The notes beneath the pieces were generated by a model. That model did no database searches and was not told where the DNA came from. It saw only the letters and a program-made list of their open reading frames with translations. Of a DNA stretch of 64,000 nucleotides, positions 1 through 8,534 are shown piece by piece. This stretch comes from Pseudomonas sp. Lineage in GTDB: Bacteria; Pseudomonadota; Gammaproteobacteria; Pseudomonadales; Pseudomonadaceae. Position 1 is the first letter of the stretch. Each line of letters opens with the position of its first letter. The stretch covers positions 28,322 through 92,321 of the forward strand of contig NZ_JAUXMX010000064.1 in the NCBI RefSeq assembly GCF_030683065.1, written 5' to 3'. A program made the position numbers and the translations under genes.

Positions 1-169
1 CCAACCACAAGTCAGTCTCGCAAGCCGCCAGGGTCGCCTCATCCAGGCGCGCCGGATCGCTATTGAGCACCACCAGATAGCCACTCCCGGTCAACGCCTG
101 CTGCAGTACATGGCGCTGCAGCGAGGTATCGGCAATGACCGCAATGCGGGCCACATTTCTCTCGGTCAT
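1..169 (-). CDS. chpB: ChpB, CheB-like methylesterase (5' part only)
   Basis: Only the first 56 or so codons are in the window; the gene runs off the left edge. The ATG overlaps the chpA stop codon as ATGA, which is the strongest reason for this start. The visible peptide begins MTERNVARIAVIADTSL and looks like the start of a receiver-like fold. In pseudomonads the gene after chpA is chpB, a CheB-type methylesterase that removes methyl groups from the PilJ chemoreceptor, so it opposes PilK. The identification rests mainly on position and the receiver-like N-terminus; the esterase domain is outside the window. Confidence 0.8.
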   Translation of the reverse strand, partial: MTERNVARIAVIADTSLQRHVLQQALTGSGYLVVLNSDPARLDEATLAACETDLWL

Positions 170-3100
170 GCTGGTGTATCCGGACGGCGATGATTCGGGC
201 CGCGCTCACTCGGCTGGCGGTTCACCAATTTCGCGATGCTTTCGAGCAATAACGATTCCTGGTAAGGCTTGCCGAGGTATTCGTTGACGCCGATCGCCAG
301 CGCTCGCTCACGGTGCTTCGCACCGGTACGCGAGGTAATCATGATGATCGGCAGGTCTTTAAGGTGCTCATCGTGACGCACCAGGGTCGCCACTTCGAAA
401 CCGTCCATGCGCGGCATTTCAATATCAAGCAACATGATGTCGGGCTTGTGCTCCTGCAATTGAGAGATGGCGTCCACACCGTCTTTGGCGGTCAATACAT
501 TCATCCCGTTACGCTCGAGCAGGCGGCTGGTGACCTTGCGTACAGTGACCGAGTCGTCGACCACCATGACCAGGGTCGGCCGATCCGCTTCAATTTCTGC
601 AGCGGTCGCGGAAAGCCTGAGCGTGCGCGGCTGCAATTGATTGACCAAGCGCGCGTGCAGCACACGGATGGTTGCCAGCAGGTCAAGGATAACCACCACG
701 CGGCCGTCACCGAGGATAGTCGCCCCGGAAATACCGTGCACACTGGAGAACTGCGGCCCGAGACTTTTCACCACGATCTCGCGAGAGCCGGCCAAGGAGT
801 CGACCTGCACTGCTACGGCATGCTCGCTCGAACGCACGAGAATCACCGGTAGAGGCAGACTCTGGCCGACCAACTTGGGTTGCTGGCCGTTATTCAACAG
901 GTCACCGAGATAGCGCAACTCGTAGGCCTGACCGGCGTACTCGAAGCGTGGCGTATCCGCCGTGCCCGCGGCGTTCTGTTCGTAGAGGGCCTCCAGCTCG
1001 TAGGGCGAAATCCGCACGATGCCTTCGATGGTGTTCAGCGGGATGGCGTACAGGTCTTCACCCGACAACACCATCAGCGCGCGGTTGACCGAGACGGTGA
1101 ACGGCAGACGGATGGCAAAGCGGGTACCTTCACCCGGTGTCGAGTCGATGCTCATGGAGCCGCCGAGTTGCTTGACCTCGGAATGCACCACATCCATCCC
1201 AACGCCACGCCCGGAAATCTGGGTGACCGCCTCGGCAGTGGAAAAACCCGCCTCGAGGATGAACTGGAGAATTTCGTGATCGCTCAGATCAGACTCTTCG
1301 TCCATCAAACCACGCTCGATGGCCTTGCGCCGCACGGCATCGAGCTTGATCCCACCGCCGTCATCGCTGAGGGTCAAGACGATATCACCGCCCTCACGGC
1401 CCAGGTTAAGGCGAATGGTGCCGTGCGCAGGCTTGCCGGCAGCACGACGCACCTCGGCCGACTCGATGCCATGGTCGACGGCGTTGCGCAACATATGCTC
1501 CAGCGGCGCGACAATCCGCTCAAGCACGCTGCGGTCCATCTCACCATCGGCATTGCCAAGAACGAATTCAACCTGCTTGCCCAATTCACCAGCGACCTGA
1601 CGGACAATCCGTCGCAACCGCGGAACCAGGCGTTCGAAAGGCACCATGCGAGTGCGCATCAAGCCTTCCTGCAATTCGGTGTTGACCCGCGCCTGTTGCA
1701 ATAACAGGGTTTCTGCATCGCGGTTGCGCAGCGCCAGGGTTTCTTTCAGGTCGAGCAAGTCGGAGGCAGACTCGAACAACGCGCGTGAAAGCTGCTGCAA
1801 TTGCGAATGACGGTCCATTTCCAGCGGGTCGAAATCCTCATAGCCAGCACGCTCAGCCTCGGCCTGGTAGCGGCTGAGGATCTGCGCCTGGGTTTCGATA
1901 TCCAACCGGCGCAGCTGATCACGCACTCGATCAATGGTCGCTTCCATCTCACTCAGGGTGAAACCGAAATCGCTGACCTGCTGCTCGACCCGGCCGCGAA
2001 AGATCGACGTTTCACCGGCCAGATTAACCAGGCCTTCGAGCAATTCCGCCGGCACCTTTACCAGCTCTTGCGGGGCGCGGCGTGCAGCAGCCTCCTGTGC
2101 AGCCTCTTGAGCGCGACGGACGAATGGCAGCGCTTTTGCCACCAGTTCGCGAGGCGGTAGATCGCTGGCGGCAACAATGGGGGCAATCAGACTCGGGGCT
2201 TTTGCCGCCGCCGGCTCAACGCCAGCCGCTGCACTGTCTTCATCCACCAGACTGGCCTGCAGACGCTGACGCAATTGGTCGAGTTCTTTCTGCAGTCCCT
2301 CGAAGCCCGATTGCACGTCGAGATACAGGCTTTCCGGCCAAGGCGCGCCTTGCAGCAGGGCCTCGCTCAGGTGTGATTCCAGGTCATGGGCCAGGTTGCC
2401 TAGACGGTTTTGTCCGGCCAGCCGCGCCCCACCCTTGAGGGTATGCAGAACGCGCAGCATGTCGTCGATCGCCGTGCCGTCGTCACGACTCTGGTCCAAG
2501 CGACCCATAGCAGCTTCCATGGCTTCCAGCAGGTCGTCGGCTTCTTCCAGGAAAATATCGAGGATATCCGACTCGCCATCGTCTTCATCCGGGCTTTCGG
2601 ATATGGCATTGAGTTGCAGCGCAGACGGCATGCTCAGCTGCTGGTCCGGGTTGGCGCGAAACTGCCTGATCGTCTCGATCAGCGCATCGCCATCGGGTAC
2701 CGCGCGCTTGCCTCGCACGGCATCGAGCATCTCAGCCAGTCGATCATGGCAGGCCTGAAGCAGCCCAAACAGCTCCGGGCTAGGGCGCAGCCGACCATCA
2801 GCAAGTCCTTCGTAAAGGAATTCAAGCTCATGGGCGAGGTCGCCAATTTCTCGAATTTCCGCCATCCGCGCACCACCCTTGAGGGTGTGCAGGTCGCGTT
2901 GCAGAGACTCCAGATCAAGGCTGTTGTCGACGTCTTCCATCCAGCGCTGCAGAGACGCGCCGGAACTGTCGATGATGTCGAAGCCTTCCTCAAGGAAGAT
3001 GTCCACCAACTCCTGGTCGGGATGATCCTCTAGATCTAGCGGCGCGAACTGGCCTGCATCGTTTACCGCAGATGCTGATGAGCCCTGCGTATCGGCTAGC

Positions 3101-6100
3101 GCAAGATTCGGCTCAGGCTCAGTACCGGGAGCCTCCAGCAAGCCCAGCTCCATCTCGCCCTCGGCCTGCAACAACAGCTCGTTTTCGGCTTCGGCTTCGG
3201 CTTCGGCTTCGGCTTCGGCTTCGGCTTCGGCTTCGGCTTCGGCTTCGGGGACAGGTTCTGCGGCAGTTGCCACGGCTGACAAGCTCTGCGCACCTGCGTC
3301 CTGACGGAAACGACGAATCGCCTCGATCAGTTCGCAGGGCTGCTGCAACTCAGCCTGGTTTTGCAACTGTTCCAACAAGATGGCCAGGCAGTCATGGCTT
3401 TGCTGCAGCAGAGCAACGAGCGGCAGAGAATGGCTGAAGCGCCGATCCATCAAGCCTTCGTACAAGGACTCCAGCTCATGGGCGAGATCGCCAATCGGAC
3501 GAATATCGGCCATTCGGGCACCACCCTTGAGGGTGTGCAAATCACGCTGCAATGACGACAGAACAGCCTTGTTGTCCGGCTCTGTGCTCCAGCGCTCTAG
3601 CGCTTGCCCGGCACTCTCGAGGATATCGACTGCTTCCTCGAGAAAAATTTCGACCATCTCGGCGTCGAGCGCCTCATGGCCCGATGTCCGCGTAACCGGC
3701 TCGTCCATGTAGTCGGGCGATTCAACTACCGCAGCCGTATCACTGTCACTCTCGAGCATCCATGGGGAATGCTCGAGCGCCGCTGTTGCCGCATCCAGGT
3801 CGACGACCTCCAGGCCCGATTGGCCACCGGAAGACAGCAGCGCCAGCGCGCGCGGATCCAGCGCCTCAGCGAGCAGACCGCGTAATGCCTCGACTCGTGC
3901 AGGCTCGGCACTGACCTGCAGGCCTGCAGCCACTTGGTCCATCATGCTGATCAGCGCTTCATGGGCCAACGCGGCCTCACTGAAGAAGCGTTCGCTGACC
4001 GCCAGGCTGCCTTCGTCCACCGCGCCGTAAAGGTCGAGCAGTGCCTCACAAAGCTCATCGATCTGCGGCAACTCGGCCATTTCCGCGCCGCGCCCCAGGG
4101 TGGTCAACTCGTCCAGCAAGGCACTCAGCTCCTGGCGATCGGACGGATGCTCACGCCAGCGCTGCAGCAACGCCTCGGCATCCAGCAGAATGTCCATGCC
4201 TTCGGCGAGGAAGATGCTGATCAGCTGCGGATCGCGGAGTTCGCCCTGCTCACTCTCGCGACTGCTTTGCGCTGCAGCGAGGCGGTCCTGGTGCAAGCTG
4301 TGCGTGCGCTCCAGAAACGCCGGGGCACCAGGCAGAGGCGCCAAGGGGTGAGTCTCCAACTGCTCAAGGCCCAAGCGGAACAACTTCTCGGCAGCGCTTA
4401 ATAATTCGGCTTCGGCCAGATCCATGGGGATCAGATTACTTTTGAATTCCTTGGCCAGCTTCTCGAGCGGCGCAGCGATCTCTGCAATTGGCAGAATCCC
4501 GGCCATGTAGGCACTGCCCTTGAGGGTGTGCAGGGCACGCTGTAAATCGTCGGTGACCGGCCGCGGCAGTTCCTGGGCACAATCGGCCAGAAAACCGACC
4601 AGGCTATCGAGGTGGGTTTCCGCTTCATTACGGAAAATCTCCAACAGTTGCGGATCGAGGGGCTCGCTATCGAGGGGCTCTCCGTAGAGGGGCTCGCCAT
4701 CGAGCACTTCGAGCGGCTCATCGACGCCAGCAGCGACCACTGCGGCGTCCGCAACACGTGCTTCCTGGGCAGCCGGCGCAACGCCTGTCGGCAGGTGCTG
4801 ACCTTTCGCCAGCGCATGCGCGGTGGCGGCTAGCAGGTCGACATCGTCACGTTGGCGCTGAGCCTTGGCGGCGAACTCATCGACCAGAGCGGGCATCAGG
4901 GCCACCACATCGGCAATCACCTGATGCACCTCGGCATCCGGCTTGATGCTGCGATCGAGTACCCGGTTGAGCAGGTTTTCGATCGCCCAGCCCAGTTCGC
5001 CGATCACCAGCGCCCGAACCATCCGCCCACTGCCTTTGAGTGTGTGGAAGGCACGGCGAATCTCTGCCAGGGCTTGCTTGTTCTCGCTATCGGCACACCA
5101 CGCTGGGAAGTACTCGGCGATGGTTTCTAGCACCTCGCCGACTTCCTCGATAAATACGTCCATCAACTCATCGTCGATTGACTCTTCATCATCCGGCGGT
5201 GGCAGCAAACTCGGCGGCACATCGTGAGCCGGCGGATTGATCGCCTGCAGTGGCGCGGCCATGACATCGGCCAGCGACAACTGCTTGGCGGCGGCTGAGG
5301 CGTCATTTATTGGTGCCGCGCTCGGCAGCTCAACCTCGGGCACGCCCAGCGATTCCAGCTCGGCTTCATCCCAGTGACCCGTGCTGCTCAGTTGATCCAG
5401 GCTCAGTTCTTCCAACTGCAGGGCATCACTGCTGAAGTCGACCAGCGGCGCTTGCGGCTCGTCACCGAGGTCGAGGGCCGGCAACTGTGCCGGATCGCTG
5501 GTCGGTTCATCTTCATCCAGCGCAACCTGGCTCAGGTTATCGTCGTCAAGCGCGCGTTCGGCATCGACTGCAGCAGAGGTAATAGCGCTCAGTTCCTCTG
5601 GGGCCACAGGCTCAACCGGCGCGTCCAGCAACTCAAGCGCCTCGTCATCAGCCAGTACCTGGATGTCATCCAGGGGATTGGCAAGCGGCGCAACGTCTTC
5701 TACCGGATCGAGAATCGAGGGCTTTTCTTTCAGCGGGTAGCCGAGGTTCTCCAGGCTTTCTTCGGCCACATCGAGAATCAGGTCACCCTGGCTACCATGG
5801 TCTTCGGCCAGGCGTTCGAGGTAGTACTCGACGCTGGTGATCGCGTCAGCCAAGGAGTCGAGACTCTGCCAATTCGGCACAGCCTTGCGCGCCAGCAGCT
5901 GCTCCTGGATATAGCGATTGCACGCATTGAGCAGATCCGCAGCACGCTGCAACGGAATCATCGCCAGGCCGCCGCGCACCTGGGTCAACAACTCCGGTAC
6001 ACGCGCCAGGTGTTCGTGATTCCACTGCGAGGCGATAAATTCGATAATCGCGTCCTTGGCCTGCTCCAGACCACTGCGCGCTTCCTTGATCACCAACTGG

Positions 6101-7410
6101 TGAATTTGCGCCACATCGGTGATGGGCAAATGGCTCTCTTCGCGGCCACTATCGGTGACCGGACCGACCATGCCGGCCAGGGTCGCCTCGACATACAGCA
6201 GCGCACCGGCGACATCCATCAGCACCGCATCGCTCGGCGCTTGCCGGCCGAGAGCCAGGCCATGAACCACGTCAATCTGATCGAGAATGACTTTACGTGG
6301 CTGGCCGAAACCGAGCACCGCCAGGGTGTCGGCAATTTGCTTGAGCGGTGCCAGCAGGCTATCCAGCTCGGCAACCTGATTACGGTCGCTGCGCACGAAT
6401 AAGTCGAGGCTGTCCTTGACCCGCACCAACTCCTCACACAACGCGCCGACCACCGAGCGCATGGCATCGCGATCCGGGCCGGCCAGACGGGCGCGTTCCT
6501 CATCGACGAGATCGCTGTCCGGTAGCGCATCGTCAAGACGGAACTGCTCCTTCAAGGCACTGATACGTGGCGACTGAGCTGGGGCCTTGGCCACGTAGAA
6601 CAACATGTTTTTGGTCAGTACGTCTGGGGCAGGCTGGTTGATACCGTCCACACCCTGCTCAAGCAGGCGCTTGAGCTCTTTATCAACCTCACGGAGCAGG
6701 GTACGGACCGACGTACTGTTGGCCACGCCACCACTGGCCAGGCCCTCGACCAGGCCAGAGGCGATTTGCCACAACGGGCCGAGTGGCGCGTCCTTGCACA
6801 GGGTTTCAAGACGGCCGAAAACTCGTGCCATATAGCCCAGGTTGGTCGGTAGGTCCTGATTGCGAATCACCCCGACCAGAGCCACTTGCAGCATCTGGCG
6901 CAGCTTGCGCAGCAGTATCGGCAGTTCAGCGGTGCGCAGCGCGCCCAGGGACTCGGCCGACACGGCCGGCGCACGCACGGACATATCCGGCGAAAACAGG
7001 CTGGTTTCCGAGAGCAGTTTTTCGCCGCGGGCAGCCCGTAGGTCGTTCAGCAGCGGCAACACCACCATCGGCAGGTCACGGCGGGCAGTCTGGATGCGGT
7101 CAAGGTAGGCCGGCAGCTGCAGAATCGCCTGCATCAGCACTTCCAGAGCTTCGCCCTGGCTGACAACGCGACCTTCCATCAACGCCTGGGCCAGGTGTTC
7201 CATTTCTTCGGCGAGCAAGGCGGCGCCGTAAAACTCCACCATTTGCAGAGTGCCGTGTACCTGATGCACATAGGTCAGGCAGAAGCGCATGCGCGTCGAA
7301 TCCTGCGGATTCTCGACGTACGCCTCCAGGGCTTGGCGCGCCTGTTTCAGGGTTTCCGCGATTTCGCCTTTGACCCACTCCAGGGCGACATAGTCGTGCC
7401 GATCCCCCAT
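166..7410 (-). CDS. chpA: ChpA, giant hybrid CheA-type kinase of the type IV pilus chemosensory system
   Basis: Cytoplasmic sensor kinase that receives signals from PilJ via PilI and phosphorylates PilG and PilH to control twitching motility and cAMP. It has about 2,414 residues, close to the ChpA family size. Five clear phosphotransfer motifs (HTLKG) sit near residues 791, 962, 1294, 1509 and 1657, with an N-terminal variant VHQVHG near 50. Two more Hpt-like modules lack the histidine, for example LTTLGRG near 1100; this agrees with the six Hpt plus Spt/Tpt layout known for ChpA. A HATPase domain (NAVDHG near 1977), a CheW-like domain and a C-terminal receiver (VVDDS; phospho-acceptor Asp near 2327) follow. 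An ATG 15 nt further upstream is possible, but the chosen one has a GGAG-type site and gives the MGDRHDY start I recall for the family. Confidence 0.96.
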   Translation of the reverse strand: MGDRHDYVALEWVKGEIAETLKQARQALEAYVENPQDSTRMRFCLTYVHQVHGTLQMVEFYGAALLAEEMEHLAQALMEGRVVSQGEALEVLMQAILQLPAYLDRIQTARRDLPMVVLPLLNDLRAARGEKLLSETSLFSPDMSVRAPAVSAESLGALRTAELPILLRKLRQMLQVALVGVIRNQDLPTNLGYMARVFGRLETLCKDAPLGPLWQIASGLVEGLASGGVANSTSVRTLLREVDKELKRLLEQGVDGINQPAPDVLTKNMLFYVAKAPAQSPRISALKEQFRLDDALPDSDLVDEERARLAGPDRDAMRSVVGALCEELVRVKDSLDLFVRSDRNQVAELDSLLAPLKQIADTLAVLGFGQPRKVILDQIDVVHGLALGRQAPSDAVLMDVAGALLYVEATLAGMVGPVTDSGREESHLPITDVAQIHQLVIKEARSGLEQAKDAIIEFIASQWNHEHLARVPELLTQVRGGLAMIPLQRAADLLNACNRYIQEQLLARKAVPNWQSLDSLADAITSVEYYLERLAEDHGSQGDLILDVAEESLENLGYPLKEKPSILDPVEDVAPLANPLDDIQVLADDEALELLDAPVEPVAPEELSAITSAAVDAERALDDDNLSQVALDEDEPTSDPAQLPALDLGDEPQAPLVDFSSDALQLEELSLDQLSSTGHWDEAELESLGVPEVELPSAAPINDASAAAKQLSLADVMAAPLQAINPPAHDVPPSLLPPPDDEESIDDELMDVFIEEVGEVLETIAEYFPAWCADSENKQALAEIRRAFHTLKGSGRMVRALVIGELGWAIENLLNRVLDRSIKPDAEVHQVIADVVALMPALVDEFAAKAQRQRDDVDLLAATAHALAKGQHLPTGVAPAAQEARVADAAVVAAGVDEPLEVLDGEPLYGEPLDSEPLDPQLLEIFRNEAETHLDSLVGFLADCAQELPRPVTDDLQRALHTLKGSAYMAGILPIAEIAAPLEKLAKEFKSNLIPMDLAEAELLSAAEKLFRLGLEQLETHPLAPLPGAPAFLERTHSLHQDRLAAAQSSRESEQGELRDPQLISIFLAEGMDILLDAEALLQRWREHPSDRQELSALLDELTTLGRGAEMAELPQIDELCEALLDLYGAVDEGSLAVSERFFSEAALAHEALISMMDQVAAGLQVSAEPARVEALRGLLAEALDPRALALLSSGGQSGLEVVDLDAATAALEHSPWMLESDSDTAAVVESPDYMDEPVTRTSGHEALDAEMVEIFLEEAVDILESAGQALERWSTEPDNKAVLSSLQRDLHTLKGGARMADIRPIGDLAHELESLYEGLMDRRFSHSLPLVALLQQSHDCLAILLEQLQNQAELQQPCELIEAIRRFRQDAGAQSLSAVATAAEPVPEAEAEAEAEAEAEAEAEAEAENELLLQAEGEMELGLLEAPGTEPEPNLALADTQGSSASAVNDAGQFAPLDLEDHPDQELVDIFLEEGFDIIDSSGASLQRWMEDVDNSLDLESLQRDLHTLKGGARMAEIREIGDLAHELEFLYEGLADGRLRPSPELFGLLQACHDRLAEMLDAVRGKRAVPDGDALIETIRQFRANPDQQLSMPSALQLNAISESPDEDDGESDILDIFLEEADDLLEAMEAAMGRLDQSRDDGTAIDDMLRVLHTLKGGARLAGQNRLGNLAHDLESHLSEALLQGAPWPESLYLDVQSGFEGLQKELDQLRQRLQASLVDEDSAAAGVEPAAAKAPSLIAPIVAASDLPPRELVAKALPFVRRAQEAAQEAAARRAPQELVKVPAELLEGLVNLAGETSIFRGRVEQQVSDFGFTLSEMEATIDRVRDQLRRLDIETQAQILSRYQAEAERAGYEDFDPLEMDRHSQLQQLSRALFESASDLLDLKETLALRNRDAETLLLQQARVNTELQEGLMRTRMVPFERLVPRLRRIVRQVAGELGKQVEFVLGNADGEMDRSVLERIVAPLEHMLRNAVDHGIESAEVRRAAGKPAHGTIRLNLGREGGDIVLTLSDDGGGIKLDAVRRKAIERGLMDEESDLSDHEILQFILEAGFSTAEAVTQISGRGVGMDVVHSEVKQLGGSMSIDSTPGEGTRFAIRLPFTVSVNRALMVLSGEDLYAIPLNTIEGIVRISPYELEALYEQNAAGTADTPRFEYAGQAYELRYLGDLLNNGQQPKLVGQSLPLPVILVRSSEHAVAVQVDSLAGSREIVVKSLGPQFSSVHGISGATILGDGRVVVILDLLATIRVLHARLVNQLQPRTLRLSATAAEIEADRPTLVMVVDDSVTVRKVTSRLLERNGMNVLTAKDGVDAISQLQEHKPDIMLLDIEMPRMDGFEVATLVRHDEHLKDLPIIMITSRTGAKHRERALAIGVNEYLGKPYQESLLLESIAKLVNRQPSERGPNHRRPDTPA
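3184..3248 (-). repeat. Hexanucleotide tandem repeat encoding Glu-Ala dipeptides in chpA
   Basis: Ten full copies plus a partial copy of a 6-bp unit (TTCGGC on the plus strand) encode a run of Glu-Ala dipeptides near ChpA residue 1400. This is in a linker between two phosphotransfer modules. The unit is a multiple of three, so copy-number slippage would change linker length without a frameshift. Confidence 0.95.
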
Positions 7411-7444
7411 AGCCGCTCCACTCATATACTTGGCTCTGCCTTAT

Positions 7445-7608
7445 CAGGCTGTTGAAAAACTACCTGCGCTGCCATCGCTGCGTTAAAAGCAGGCCCGGAT
7501 ACGAGTCCAGTCGGACTGCTCGTTTACAGCTCGTAAAGTCGAATGCACCCGCAGTCGCATTCTTGCCTGCGTTGACTCGCTACCACGCCTACTGTTCTCA
7601 ACGACCTG
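7445..7608. repeat. MITE-like intergenic element with imperfect terminal inverted repeats
   Basis: The 164 bp between chpA and pilK begin with CAGGCTGTTGAAAAAC and end with GTTCTCAACGACCTG. These are imperfect inverted copies of each other (12 of 15 positions pair). No ORF is present. Similar ends with the GGCTGTTGAAAAAC theme are common in pseudomonad intergenic repeats. The right end touches the pilK stop codon, so the element sits inside the pil-chp transcription unit. Confidence 0.6.
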
Positions 7609-8532
7609 CTATCCCTTGCGGGTAAAAGCCAGCACTCGCTCGTCGGCCACCGGCAACAAGTCCGGATGCTGCCAACCAGCTACTTCACCTACTCCCACCA
7701 CCAGCAGACCACCCGGAGCCAGGCGCTCGGCCAAGCAGTTGAGGATCTCGCGGCGACGCCAGCGGCGAAAGTAGATCAGCAAGTTCTGACAAAAAATAAC
7801 GTCCATACCGAACATTGGCGCCTTGGCCAGTTCCAGCACATTGAGCCTGGCGCAACACACTCGCGCAGCCAGGTCCGGTATCACCTTGAAACGTCCATCG
7901 GCCTGGGCCGCAAAGTAGCGCTGCCCCAGCTCAGTATCCATTTGTTGCAACTTGCGCGCGCCATATTGGCCATCACGCGCCTTACTCAACGCGTTCAGGC
8001 TGATATCGGTACCCGTTACGCCGAAGTGCCCGGGCTGCTGACTGCCTCGCAACACTTCAGCCGCGGTAATCGCCAACGAATAAGGCTCCTCACCACTCGA
8101 GCAACCCACGCTCCACAGCTCCCATGGACGAGGCAAGCCGTGTTGCAGTCGCTCGTGCAAGTAGCGCTCGAGCACCTCGAACGATGGCTGATGGCGAAAA
8201 AAGCGGGTCTCCTGAACGGTAAGACGATCTAGCAGGGTCGACCATTCGACCGCACCGCGCGGGCCATCCGTGACCTGCTGATAATAGGTGGCGTAATCCG
8301 CCACCCCCAGCTCACGCATGCGCACACTCAAGTTGGTCTGCAGAAACGCTCGCCGCTGCTCGCTGAGCACCACACCAGTGCGCTCCTCAAGCAGCGCCTG
8401 CCAGGCACAAAATTCGGCAGCCGGCATATCTACCACCGGTTGCAAAGACCAGGCGCCTGACTGCATGTCGTGCCTCTCGCTCATGGCCATAAGCGCTGCG
8501 TGGCGACCGGACAAGGCCACCACGCCACGCAT
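7609..8532 (-). CDS. pilK: PilK, CheR-type chemoreceptor methyltransferase
   Basis: SAM-dependent methyltransferase expected to methylate glutamates on PilJ, countering ChpB. The 307-residue frame carries the CheR SAM-binding motif GCSSGEEPYSLA in the middle and an N-terminal helical CheR domain. The frame opens 2 nt after the pilJ stop codon, with an AGGCG stretch just upstream. Internal ATG codons 14 and 16 residues in would give about 291-293 residues, near the size I recall for PilK, so the exact start is uncertain. It lies between the receptor gene pilJ and the kinase gene chpA, as in other pseudomonads. Confidence 0.93.
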   Translation of the reverse strand: MRGVVALSGRHAALMAMSERHDMQSGAWSLQPVVDMPAAEFCAWQALLEERTGVVLSEQRRAFLQTNLSVRMRELGVADYATYYQQVTDGPRGAVEWSTLLDRLTVQETRFFRHQPSFEVLERYLHERLQHGLPRPWELWSVGCSSGEEPYSLAITAAEVLRGSQQPGHFGVTGTDISLNALSKARDGQYGARKLQQMDTELGQRYFAAQADGRFKVIPDLAARVCCARLNVLELAKAPMFGMDVIFCQNLLIYFRRWRRREILNCLAERLAPGGLLVVGVGEVAGWQHPDLLPVADERVLAFTRKG

Positions 8533-8534
8533 GT

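Noticed and set aside
880..1704. Long plus-strand ORF (274 codons) opposite chpA
   Set aside because: It is antisense to the conserved kinase region of ChpA and has no family resemblance; the openness follows from GC-rich codon bias.
3184..3248. CRISPR-like or other spacer-repeat array
   Set aside because: The units are contiguous 6-bp repeats inside a coding frame with no spacers. No CRISPR array was seen elsewhere in the window.
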